Below are positions 24,934 to 36,073 of a stretch of DNA of 64,000 nucleotides, piece after piece; the stretch's first letter is position 1, and each line of letters begins with the position of its first letter. The position numbers and the translations under genes were made by a program. The notes under the pieces are model-generated. The model was not told the origin of the DNA and did not search any database. It saw nothing but the letters and a program-made list of their open reading frames with translations. Source of the DNA: Suillus spraguei. Its lineage: Eukaryota > Basidiomycota > Agaricomycetes > Boletales > Suillaceae. The DNA is taken from contig JABCPU010000276.1 in NCBI GenBank assembly GCA_016800925.1, forward strand, positions 26,257-90,256. Reading direction: 5' to 3'.

Positions 24934-26849
24934 TCATCCAAGTGCGACCCAACCGCACAACTCCATCCTCTGACTTATCTCTGTGGGCATCCGCAACACC
25001 GTCTCTTTATGCAGTTCATTGTCCTTGCAGTTCTCCGAACAAAGAACAAACCTCCCAAGCCCTCCCTCTCGTCCTGCGAATATGCACACCGTCGGCGCTC
25101 GCTCAGCACGGAAATAGTACACGGTCGACGAGTATGCGTCGATGAGCGTATACATATGTCCCGCATCTGGTCCACTCTTCTCTTGTTCCTCCGCATCCTC
25201 GTATTGTTTGTCTGAACCTCTCCGTCCTCCGAGTTGTTCTGGCTGCGAGAACGGTGAACCGCTTGGCGTGTAAAACATCCTTGGGAAATGTTTAATGGTT
25301 CCCCCGTATAAGTGACTCTCTACCTTGTTTCTATCGATCACTCCTTTGACCCCGATCAACCACGGTTGTGCGGCGGCTATACGCCCAGATTTAGCATATA
25401 GAAACAGGACAGGGGAAAGATGAGGAGCAGGATTCCAATGCCAATTAGTGCAAGGCCTCCCGCTCTATCGATTTCCCACACAATCCCTAGCCCGATGATA
25501 ATGACCGGCCAGGAAAAATACGGTATGAACCCGACAACCTTCCTCTGCAGTGACTGTGTAGTCGAAAATGCAACCTCTGGAAAGTCCTTCCATCTAATGG
25601 CTGCTGCCCGACAGCCATCCAAAACGAGAGCTCCGTTCTTCGTCACACCAGCTACTTGGATCTCCGGAAGAATGTCCCAAAGATTTGCGTCGTAGATATC
25701 ATTGTCAGCATACCAGCATGCCTCTGGAGTGGTGGCCGAGGGAAGCATGGACACCATGCGCTCAGTGATACGGTCGTTATCGTTGGTCATTGACAACCTT
25801 GCGAGCGCCTTTAATTCATCCTCATCGTAGGTCGGCTGAATGCGGTGCTCAAAAAAGCCCATGAGCGCATAGACTCGCTCCGCCTTGTGTGGCTTGTATG
25901 ACTTGTACACCTCGTCGGTGACAGGTCCCCCACCTATCATATCCAACTTTGGTGGGGGTGGAGGGCCAGAAGATACTGGAAGATCTAGCATAGCGCGTTT
26001 CCATATAGCTTTCTTCAAAAGTGCCAAGCGCTCCAGCCTCTCAAGCGGATCCTTCCCACCGTATGCATTAACAATTGCTTGTTCATCGTCGGCGTTCGTA
26101 TAGGCCAGGTTAGCCAACTCAAACAACGACAATGGCTTGACCTCTTCCCGATCCCGGAACGTATAGCAAAGCCGAGGGCTCAGGAGGGCTTCTGGAAAAG
26201 TCCATACTCGTTTGCCCCAGTTCCTCCAACACTCGTTCTCTCCAGATGCGGCTCTCCCGAGCATGATCAACGTCGTCTCCGCCCTACGGTAGACGTCTGC
26301 CATGCAGTACACATCCCGATTACGCTCTGACGAATCGCCTAAACACTCCAGGTCGAGCCAGTAGGCATTGAATTGCTGTCCGAGCACTGCTGCACGAACC
26401 TTGTCTACAAACTGTGCGATTTCTTCGTTATTGCCCCGAGTGTAGACGTCAAGGGCGCGGTAAGAGATGGCAATGAACTTGGTGTGGACGATGATTTCGC
26501 GATCTGCACATTCAACCCACCCATCCTGGTTTAGGCTGCGGATCATAAGAATTCGAGGGTAACAAGCGTGTGTGCGGGTATTTATCTCATCCTCCATTAT
26601 GACGCGCGATGAATGCTCCTTGCGAGAACGAGCGGCCCATAGCTGACCCTGAAAATGGCGAAGATATGGTTTGTAGTATCCAGTATTGTATGATGACTCC
26701 GTATCCTCGGAAGAGTCATCTCCGGTGTTGAGGTAAAGTTCCACAAGAAACCAGATGACTGGCCATAATAGCTTCCCTGTAAACCAGACAAATTTCCAGA
26801 TCCACTTGAAAAAATCCATCCTCGTATGGGGGAATGGGATAGCAGCCAT
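24934..26849 (-). pseudogene. HET-like (heterokaryon-incompatibility type) membrane protein with late frame break
   Basis: A single 490-codon frame (26,849 down to 25,377) starts MAAIPFPHTRMDFF. It has a membrane helix at about residues 12-40. A HET-like core follows: KFIAISYRALDVYTRG, FNAYWLDLECLGDSSERNRD, MADVYRRAETTLIMLG and GKRVWTFPEALLSPR. Two helices lie near the end (WPVIIIGLGIVWEI, LALIGIGILLLIFPL). The frame stops right after LNLGV. One base away another frame continues for about 145 codons (PWLIGVKGVIDRNKVES...) to 24,934 and looks like the natural C-terminus. HET-domain proteins act in nonself recognition and cell death control in fungi. Broken gene or single-base sequence error cannot be told apart. 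Confidence 0.65.
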
Positions 26850-27455
26850 ATGGCTACTTTGCTCGCCTCATCAGTGTTGTCCTTGATGGCAACTTCAAAT
26901 TTTCCAGAGGGAGTGACAGCTTGCACGATGAGCTTTCGGCAAATTCCTGTGGTGGGACTGACGTATCTCTGCTCTTTACCGTGAGTTTTTAATTGTCCTA
27001 TGTCATTGGTGCAAGTGACATCCGAGTCCTTACTACGCGTGAGTGGGAGCAAGAGCATCCTAACCATTCCTGTGGAAGTGTTGATGTAATGATGAGCGCA
27101 AAGACTACAGAATTTTTGGGCTACGAATTAGACTTACGACGAAGAGAGTGACACGAGTAGGGTTGTGTTTCTTATAGCGATGCCCCATTACCTTTATATG
27201 CACCTATACGTGCCATCAAGGGTATGACATGGGTGCAGCACAATGTCCCAGAATCCCAAGTAAGTCCCCCCGCCACATTTGTTGTGATTGTTACTATCAT
27301 AAAGTTAACTATGACATTTTCAGTTATTTACTCACCGGTTCATTGATGAGTTGGGTATCTATGGGTACCCAGTGTGTGTGGTCTAGCACCCCAATAGGAA
27401 GTGACTGATGCTTCGAATGCCCAGAACCAGACGTCCTAGTATTACATAAATATTA
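26850..27455. other. Upstream of HET-like gene
   Basis: A minus-strand ORF (26,597-27,067) overlaps the start of the HET-like gene in another frame and has no motif. It may be leader sequence. Confidence 0.3.
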
Positions 27456-27639
27456 CAGCTCTTTGCATAAAGGATGGCAGTGGCCCGATATTTTCGTTCA
27501 ATTAGGAAATGTTGGACTTAGTTGAAATTTAGCTTGTGTAGCCTTGTACTACCCTTATTATCATCTTCGCAACATGGGATTTCGCAAGATCAGTCGTGAC
27601 GTGAAACTTGCAGCAATCTGACTCCATGAACGGAACCTT

Positions 27640-28360
27640 CTGAGCCTTCGCGACATCCTAGACTCCTGCGGATTTTCCAAACGCACTTGGTTTTGGATTT
27701 TGAGGCTCTGGCGCGAAACCGGTGCTCTTGTGAACCATCAACCTAGCACAGCAATGCGTGGTCGTCTGCGTGCTCTCGATTATGAAGATATTGATTGCCT
27801 GCTTCGTCTTGTAAGGCAGAATCCTGACTATTTTTTGAACAAGCTCATGCACCTCCTCGCAACAAACCAATTCATATCTGTCCATCTCACAACAATCTTC
27901 CGTGAGCTCGAACGTGCTGATGTGAGCTACAAGAAACTCAAGCGCATTGCCGAAGAACGAAACGAGACTCCGTGCTGCATTCATCGCACGCATGGCTCAG
28001 TAAGATCCATCAGAGTTGGGATTTATTGACGAGACCTCGAAAGACGAGCGAACACCTGGTAGACACTATGGACGATCAAGGACAGGTACATGTGCAGAGA
28101 AAAAGTAGGTGTTTGTGCGTGGACGGCGGACATCCTTCTCACACTGGATGGCATTGTTGCTGCGACTGTTATCGAAGGCTCTATGACCCAGGAGTTGTTC
28201 CTAGAGTGGCTTGAGAACATTGTTGTGAGTCTCGCCATGAATGTACTGTCGATGTATCAAAAAAATTTTTGTCAACTCCCAAAGTGTTTGGCCTATCCTG
28301 GTCCCTCAGTGTCCTTGTAATGGACAATGCGAAAATAAGGTCACTGTCATGCTCTAGCAG
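27640..28360 (+). pseudogene. Tc1/mariner (DDE_3) transposase remnant
   Basis: Frame pieces in family order: FSKRTWFWILRLWRETGALV, RALDYEDIDCLLRLVRQNPD, HLTTIFRELERADVSYKKLK, then LGFIDETSKDERTPGRHYGR, LLTLDGIVAATVIEGSMTQE and AYPGPSV...VMDNAKI. This is the fungal helix-turn-helix plus DDE layout. At least three frame shifts and in-frame stops separate the blocks, and the C-terminal DLNPIE block is gone. Confidence 0.75.
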
Positions 28361-28429
28361 GCTCTTGTGTTTTTTAGAGGCAGGAATAATAGTTATAAAT
28401 GGCATAATGATAATGAATTACAGGGAATG

Positions 28430-28575
28430 TGAAGGGATGGCAGTGGCGTGAAATTTTCATTCAATTAGGAAATGTTGGACTTGAAATTTAGCTTGTTGTC
28501 CGACAAGGAGCGAAATTTCATCAAGTCCAACATTTCCTAATTGAATGAAAATTTCACGCCACTGCCGTCCTTTAT
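28430..28575. repeat. Palindrome from two facing terminal repeats
   Basis: About 50 bp (GGCAGTGGCGTGAAATTTTC... to ...ATGTTGGACTT) near 28,436-28,487 is repeated inverted at about 28,520-28,572. The strand can fold into a long hairpin within the right end of the Tc1-type element. Confidence 0.7.
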
Positions 28576-28588
28576 GCAAAGAGCTGTA

Positions 28589-29460
28589 AACTGCTCAATA
28601 AGGGAACGCATTTGAAAAGCTCCTTATCTTCCTCTGGCATCTGGTCAAAAGGATGGTTGATACCAATGTCGGTTCGCCGCCAGTTATGGCCAATATGCGT
28701 CTACCCCCCCAGTTGTCTTCACGAACCATCGTGAGTTCCGTATCAAGCAATATCCGTACACGGGGATCTCCTGGAAGCTGGAACGCAGTTCGGTTGTAAA
28801 ACGTTCTCATGACTGGTACACTTGTGAGCGAAGGAGTCAGGCGTTAGGCGTACTTACATACCTGGGTGGAGCTGCTTCGTAAGAATACGATACCGAATCT
28901 CGCTTGGAGGCTGAATTGTAGAATCGACTTCGGCTTGTGTCTTCTTGCCTTTGTCAACTAGAGGCTGGAGCTCCGCATCCATGGTATATTCGCCGCGCAG
29001 AAAAGGGCTCACAAGATGTTCTTTAATAGGAAAACGCGTCTTGACGAACTTTTCAACTGTCCAATCTTCCCTGTGCGTCTTGCGCTCTGTGAAAATCTAA
29101 GGGCCGATGTTGAGTGCGACCTTTATAAATCAAGTGAGGCACACAAACAGTCTTCATGTTCATGTCGCCGTACCACCGGAGACAGATAGCTTCGACACCC
29201 TTTGTCTTCTCTAATCGACCAAGGTACAGTTCAAGGTCTTCATTGTCGAAGTAATGACTGCAACAAGCGTTGACATTATGTATACCGTGGTTTTGAAATA
29301 AAATAACTACGTACTAGCATCCTTGGGCTCGAATTTCTTCTCGGCATTGAACACTGCAAAGAGAGGTAAATCGTGAAAAGTGCTGAAACGCACTATCACT
29401 GACCAAGAACGGGTAAATATCGCAGAATAGCCAGTTTCAATGGTACAAGGTTATCTAGAT
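28589..29460 (-). pseudogene. VTC4: VTC4-like polyphosphate polymerase remnant
   Basis: Minus-strand exons read NLVPLKLAILRYLPVL, VFNAEKKFEPKDAST, HYFDNEDLELYLGRLEKTKG, EAICLRWYGDMNMKT, IFTERKTHREDW, FLRGEYTMDAELQPLVDKGK and [20 protein letters not shown] with [13 protein letters not shown]. This is the VTC tunnel domain that makes polyphosphate in the vacuole membrane. The N-terminal SPX domain is absent upstream. A frame shift follows REDNW (the next frame has [20 protein letters not shown]). The sequence breaks off after EDKELF exactly where the Tc1-type element ends, and no continuation is found on its other side. The membrane part is missing. Dead. Confidence 0.8.
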
Positions 29461-29795
29461 GCACCTAGAGTCGTCTAGTCAGTGTAACAAGACTCTTGAA
29501 CGTTTGCAGTGGCGATTTGTTCTTGAAGTCTGTGATAGAGATCAGGTAACGAACTTGGTGGTCGCATGCTGATGGTGTTCGTGAATGACCCTCGTAGACA
29601 GAACTCATACAAATTAATAATCATCTACTAACCCCGATCAAATTCCGAGGCAAGTTTGAATCAGATCTTCAGAAATGAGAGACTCTAATTCGGAACAACA
29701 AAATAACTTTGATACTATCACAAAAGTGGGCATAAATAAAAGCAAATTTCCCTGCTCCTTGCAGAGCACTAGACAACCATTAACTGAACCGAGCA
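29461..29795. other. Between VTC4 remnant and DUF6533 copy C
   Basis: The right ~110 bp match the 3' flank of copy A at 1.40-1.52 kb. No gene seen. Confidence 0.4.
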
Positions 29796-31529
29796 TTACA
29801 CACTACTGCCAGTCGATATATGCACGCGCTCCTGGAAAGCAATAGAGGTCATACCAGATGCTGCATCGGAATCAGCCGCGAGCTTAGCATTATACTCTCG
29901 AATACTGAGGATCAGGCGGGGTCCTAGCACAAACATTTGCACAACCTCCAAAATGGAAAGCAAGCCATTATAGATATGGACATCTAGGGAATCTTGAACC
30001 TATAGAAATGATGCATCGATGAACCGTGGTCGTATGCAGATGTAAATAAACGGACATACCATTGACGAAAACTCAGGAATGAGGTGGAAGCAAGCAACAG
30101 CAACAAAGCTACGTCCGACCCTTCAGTGAAAAAAGGGACAATAATCACAATGTGAGCTCACCTCGCGAAGTAAAGCACGTGAGTTTTCACCAACACTGTG
30201 AAACAGTCCCCCAAAATCCCCCCTTCTGAATGTTGTCGCAGTTCACGGAAGTGTTTTACTGCAATCCAGACTGCGAGACACAGTGCGAGGACCTCCCACA
30301 CAGTCGCGAGTATCCAAGCAAGGGAATCCATGAATACCACATCTCCCGAATAGTTAAAGAAGCACTGATAGGTGCCGGAGAGAATGAGTTCCTCTGGTAT
30401 TCATCAATGAGATGCATATTTTTTATCATAAAGATAAACAGTTAAGCGCACCCCCTGAAATATCCATCATTATCATTATGCCTACCACTACGCAGAAAAT
30501 GTTGACAGCCAGAGCGGTGACAACGAGAAATATCTGGATCTTTCTGGATCGCTGATACATAGCATGCAACCGAGTGATGATGATGACTGGAACTCAAGTC
30601 AATATCACTGGGATCTCGCAAGTACCAAGCTCACCCCACAGCATAACAATTACCACAACGTTTGTCCAATCTTCTATAGCGTATATAATAAAACCTGACA
30701 AATCCAGTCAGGGACCAGTCCCGCGTTACACACCGAATAGGCTCACATCTGTGACAGGATAAGTAGTTTAGCAGTCATTAGTGAAACAAGAAGTTGGTGA
30801 AAAACCATACCCACCCCTACAGGGAACCGCAGTTAATTGGAGTGGAACAGTAGGCATCTGTGCAGAAGACTCACTGCATCGGTTAGCGGGATGGTCGGAA
30901 CACTGTCTGTATCAGTATGCCGTTGGTCAGAAGAAGCACAGACAGCGAATGTACTAAGGAGACATGCCCAGTATGTTCAGGCTGATTATGAGAGATAGAC
31001 GATTAGCACAACATCGATTGTTTAGCCTTGCGAACGTACGCAGCAAAAAAGATTCCAAGGTAGCGCACCTATGATACATTGTAGTCAGCACAACGTGGCA
31101 ACCGAGACAAACAAGCTACATACAGCAAGATACAGAACTGTCATTAGCGACCAGCGTTGTCTCTGGAATTAAGTGTATCCTCATGTGTGTTCCTCTGACA
31201 TGACGCTCTACTCACCCACACCAATTCTACCTATAAGACCATTCTTAGCAAGAGGGCTGTGCTGGTCATAGCATCAACATACCTCTTGTCCAAATATAAG
31301 TACTGAAAATACTTGTAAGATATGGCGGCCAGCAGTCCTGTAATATGATCGTGCTCACCCCAATCATATGTCACTACAATGAAGCTGGCAACTGCGAAAC
31401 CGCAGCCAAGGTTAAATTGAGACATCAGCTTCAACATGCGACTGCTCTCTACGAACTTATAAAATAGCTGGACAAAATATTTGCATTGATGGTCGGCCAC
31501 CAAGTGGGATCATTTGAGATGATGGTCAT
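29796..31529 (-). CDS. DUF6533-like multi-pass membrane protein, copy C (possibly functional)
   Basis: The best preserved of three copies. The start at 31,529 reads MTIISNDPTWWPT. Removing short introns joins YDW, VLIFGQE and VELVW into the family motif YDWVLIFGQEVELVW, then RQRWSLMTVLYLAV and RYLGIFFAAY. Further on, FIIYAIEDWTNVVVIVMLW, IIITRLHAMYQRSRKIQIF and the helix WILATVWEVLALCLAVW follow, then HSEGGILGDCF. The last exons join to LGPRLILSIREYNAKLAADS and a TAA at 29,796-29,798. The last four exons are open and in frame. The segment between about 31,050 and 30,690 could not be joined with certainty, so a hidden break there is possible. Function unknown; about seven helices are expected for the family. 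Confidence 0.5.
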
Positions 31530-33214
31530 ATTAGTAGAGAAATGGAGTTGCAGGTAAGTGGCGAAGAGCTGACAACATCAGCAAGCGAAGTCCTAGTTGA
31601 GTATCTCTGATTGGTATATAGCAGTGTCATCCTCATATACAAACAGTGCCGAGAAAGGAGCAGTGTTACGATATGATCGCACGAAGCTTGACTTGTTTTT
31701 CATCCAAATGTATAGGCTGATTCCGTAGAACTTGATCATCAAGCCTGAGCAACGTCCATATCCTGGGTTGATCGTGATTGAAGACAGAACGTTCTGTTGG
31801 CATCCGATCCAAAAAAAGTTAGTAACTCACCGAGGCTGTGCCATACAGTGGCTGTCCAGTGCTGATGGCACGTTCTTTGATACTTATTCAGATGGTGGAA
31901 AACTTAGTCTAACCAAGGCCTAGGTGTGATGCGATCACTTCAAAAAGCTTGCTGGCCCGATGAAGATCAGCAGTTTCGAGCGTAACAGGACCTCCGAGGT
32001 TATTCAAGAATGGAAGATTATGTTGACTCCCTCATCATAGACCTTGTCTTACACGAATAACCGCCAGCATGTGCTGTTTCATTGCCGTTCATCGCATAAT
32101 TAGAGTCGGACTACTACTGAGTTGCCGGAAGTTGATGATAGTGGCGGCACTGTATAGCATATTTCCGATCTGATATCGATCTCGGTCAAGTTATTTACAC
32201 CGTTGCGGTGTAGACGCTCACCAGCTATCTGAGCTGTTCGTGTCCCCTTCTTCTCAGGCTTCCTTTGCTCTTTGTACTCAAATAGCTAATAACTTAGCGT
32301 TTTTCCGCATGTGGGACATAGAGTGGTGGACGTTGTTTTGCATGTCTCGCTGATGTACCTAGACGAAAAATTCGCTTTGTTTCGATTCGATCGTCTATGT
32401 TTGGCTTTGACGGATGGCTTTTTCGACGTTCCTGGATCTTTCTCTTGATCAGGCACTTGGTCCTTTAGGTGCGTAGTGTTTTCCCTTTGATCTGATGTAT
32501 CTCTCATGCAGTTATTTAAATCGTGCAGCAAGGGATGCACACGCTAGGCACCACAAGGGTGCGTTTCTATTTGCGAGGCAGTATCTAACCTTGTGCTTGT
32601 TCTATTGCCACGCACACCACCCCATTCTACGCGTTGTTATCATAAACCAGCCTATGCCCAATGCGGCTACCCTGCAGCCAAGTTGCCCTCGTTGTGGCAG
32701 GGTGGTCTGGCGCAGGTCCTAGGGAGCGCCAGGCGTCCAGCACTGGCAGGAGTCCTGGTTCCTAGTCGGTAGTCCTCGGCTGGGTTGTCGTAGTCGGTTT
32801 TCCTTGCACCGTCCTCGTTCCATCATATGAGTGGGGCCAGAAAGCCAAGCGCAGAAAGACCACTGGTACCGGGCGCATGCGCACGCTCAAGGACATACCA
32901 AGGAGATTCAAGAACGGATTCAGGTGTATTCCATTCCTATTACCGCCGCCCCAACAAGCATCTTAATCATATGGAATTATCTATGTCCAACGTGGAATGG
33001 GCGTGATAATTTGGATTATTCGCTCACGGACAGCTATAGGTACCGTACTTTCCTGAGCATGATGTCAGCGAGACTGTTTGCAAGAGAGGAAGAGAAAGAG
33101 ACAACGGCAAATGTAGTATACAGACATCTCTTATTTTCTATGGTAAACGTCTCAGTTTGAAGGTGAACAGTTTGCTTGTTTGTACTTATGATACAAGACC
33201 CGAGTCCTACAGTA
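31530..33214. other. Intergenic, no gene recognised
   Basis: ORFs of 60-110 codons without motifs. An 84-codon minus ORF at 32,286-32,540 ends CPTCGKTLSY and could be a relic, but nothing else supports it. Confidence 0.35.
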
Positions 33215-35255
33215 TCACAATCGAATACCAATGTTGACATGAACAGCCTTAACGTTCGTATAGCTAAACCAAGTTTCATTAGTGGTGTGTCGTTTTGAAG
33301 GACTTGAGCTTACTTTTCTAACGCATACTCGCTCAGATCACGACCAATTCCCGACTGCTTGAAGCCTCCAAATGGCATCGATATTTCAGCCTGGTTGGTG
33401 CAGTTTATCTGCCAGGCATCATGACACCACAAATACGCGAGATAACAAAGAAACGAACCCATGCAGTGCCTGCTTCGAGAGCGTGTGTGACACGGATTGC
33501 TTTGTCGATATCCTTGGTGAACACCGATGCGGCAAGTCCGTATGATGTATCATTAGCCTGTTCAACAACCTCTGAAAAATTGTTAGGGATACGGTGATCG
33601 TGGCACAAGAACAATCTCACCATCCTCGGTCTTAAACTTCATGACGCACGCAACAGGGCCAAATATCTCCTCTCTGACAATTTTCATGTCGGGTTGGCAC
33701 TCCGTGAAAATTGTTGGCTCGATGAAGTATCCCTCTTGGCCAATCTGCTTGCCACCAAGGTGTACTGTAGCACCATCGTTCTTACCGGAGGTTATGTATC
33801 CCATGATGCGCTTTACGGGTGTCAAAGTATGTTTACTATCAAATTAGATGACGAACCTCAAATTGAGTCTTAGACACCTGTGGCCCTTGGTATGTGTCGG
33901 GTGAAAAGGGATCGCCAACCTTGATCGCACGTGCCTGCTCTGTGAACTGGTCTAAGAACTTGTCGTATATGGCCTCTTGAACAAAGATACGAGAGCCTGC
34001 AGAACAATTCTGGCCGTGGTTAACGCTGCAACGACGATGAGAGCTAGCATAAGACGTGCAAAGGGGGCAACATACTAGATACCGTGAATAGCCCACTTGA
34101 CTGCCTGCTCCAGGTCGGCGTCATCAAAGATAATATTCGGGCTCTTCCCGCCAAGTTCCAGGGTGACAGGCTTCAGGTTACTCTTCGCAGCAGCCTCCAT
34201 GATTTTCCGTCCCGTCAAAGTACTGCCAGTGAATGCAACTTTCTCGATAAGAGGGTGCTCAGAGATTGCTTGCCCTGCTGTTGGACCATATCCGTTCACG
34301 ATGTTGATGACACCTGGAGGGAAGCCCGCTTCCTTGATCAGGGTACAGAAGAGAAGAGCAGAAAGCGGGGTAAGCTCAGAGGGCTTCAGGACAATAGCGT
34401 TTCCGGTAGCCAGTGCAGGAGCGATCTTGAGAGAAAGAGAGAACACTGGTTGATATAAGCTTTAATCCGGTGCGCTCTTTGAACCCGCTCACTTGGAACA
34501 TTCCATGGAATAATTTGACCCTGAGCATGGACTGAGATCACATTCGGATGACATTCAGTGAAAATCCTTACCACAACACCGATGGGTTCATGTCTGGTAT
34601 AAGCTAGTTTTTTCTCGTTGGTCTAGGGTGGAATAAGCTTAACCGATATGAAAGAGAGGAAAATAGACCTCGATAGTCTTCCCGTTGATTTTGTCAGCCC
34701 AGCCAGCGTAATATTGCATGACGGCAATCGCTCCTTTGTTGTCTTGACTGTATGCGGCATTGTAGGCCTTCCCTGAAAGGTATGAACTGCTTCGTTAACT
34801 CAAGAGTGGCGGCGGCACAAGAGTACACACCATTAGCAAGGGCATCAAGAGCAGCGAACTCTGCGATATGTTCCTCCATCAACACAGCGAGCTTCAACAT
34901 GAGCTTGCCGCGCTGAGCTCCAGGAACTTTCAGGCCCCATGAAGTCTTGTAAGCTTTCTTTGCTGCCTTCGCAGCAATATCTATATCGGCTCCTGTCCCA
35001 GCTGCGATGGAAGTGATCACCTTGCCCGTTGCTGCAAGAATAAGTTATGAACCATTTATGACGAAAGAATTCGTACCAGGATTGAAAACACTGTACGAAT
35101 GAGACCGACACTCCAGTGTAGAAGGAAGACACTCACTCGATTGTACCACCTTCAATAGGGTCGACGAACTCTCCGTTTATGTAGAGACCCAGAGGGATGG
35201 TAACGGTCCCCTTGTACGCAGGGGTGTCAAAAGTCTTGGTGAATGTAGATGGCAT
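33215..35255 (-). CDS. Aldehyde dehydrogenase (NAD(P)+), ALDH1/2 type
   Basis: About nine short introns on the minus strand separate exons that join without a frame break into roughly 500 residues. Visible blocks are [102 protein letters not shown] with the catalytic glutamate, [11 protein letters not shown] with the catalytic cysteine, [43 protein letters not shown] and the end [11 protein letters not shown]. It oxidises aldehydes to acids with NAD(P)+, probably in cytosol or mitochondria. No targeting signal stands out. The donor GTATGT after AIHGIY and the last intron before YTNVKAVHV were placed by frame. Complete. Confidence 0.93.
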
Positions 35256-36073
35256 TATAAGGGAACTGTGAGGAAGTGCAAACGATAATGGTCAACCTGA
35301 GCGAGTCTACGCTGGGCTATTTATAGCCTTAGGAGTGATCACGCTGGATGCGCACATGGACAATTAGAAATGACAATTCTCATGGAAAGAAGGGACTATA
35401 CACACCTTGTCCCCGTACGGTGCTCCGCCATTTGCATTGGTTGTTATGGCGGACCTTTCAGCTACTGGACCCTATGCTCATAACCCCGGAGTCTGGCAGG
35501 CGGGCCGCGCTAGCGTGACCCACCTTCTCTGGCTTCATGTGTTATACGTATACTCGCGAAGGGAACGTCCTCCAGCCAATGAATTTATGGGTCACCCGTC
35601 ACCTCCTCCATGGTCTCACCCGGTGAAACGAAGACGAGAAGCACGGGGTACCAGAAATGAGCAGATCAATTCTTGTTATCATACGTGACGCAGTGCAACG
35701 AGTGAACAAACGAGACGTTCGTATAAGACAGCTGCTCATTTCTGGTACCAATTAAATACCAATAGGCATGAATGCAAGGTACCTGCACTGGAAATTTTGC
35801 CAGCGGGATGGATCATGCTTGCAAGGGCAATTTGCGAGATTCGAACGGTTTTAAACCCCATAGCAGATATCGTGATCGACAAAAGGGTTCAATTCAGAAG
35901 CTGAGAGACATGTTCACGGTTGACTCCGAGTAATCCAGCAAGTCAAGAATTTTGACTTGTTTGGTTTTCGTGCAGGCAGTGAGTGGGAACGGTAACTGGT
36001 GGACTTTTTAGAGAGTATCATATGGCGCAATTGCAATTGGCCGCCGAACTTTATAAATCATCAATGCTCAACG
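35256..36073. other. Intergenic between divergent ALDH and Rab7-like genes
   Basis: Promoter space for both genes. A 93-codon plus ORF (35,407-35,688) has no motif. Contains the inverted repeat listed separately. Confidence 0.4.
35647..35749. repeat. 18-bp perfect inverted repeat
   Basis: GGTACCAGAAATGAGCAG at 35,647-35,664 and its exact inverse at 35,732-35,749, with a 67-base spacer. Possible tiny MITE relic or cruciform; no target duplication visible. Confidence 0.6.

Larger units (their letters stand above)
27456..28586 (+). mobile_element. Tc1/mariner-type DNA transposon, inactive
   Basis: The element starts CAGCTCTTTGCATAAAGG and ends with its inverse, with TA on both sides (27,454-27,455 and 28,587-28,588), as for Tc1/mariner target duplication. 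Terminal inverted repeats are about 80-85 bp. At 1,131 bp it is shorter than a full element. The transposase inside is broken, and an extra inverted copy of the terminal repeat sits near the right end. Confidence 0.75.

Noticed and set aside
26597..27067. 156-codon minus ORF upstream of the HET-like gene
   Set aside because: Its second half is an out-of-frame reading of the HET-like N-terminus; the first half has no motif.
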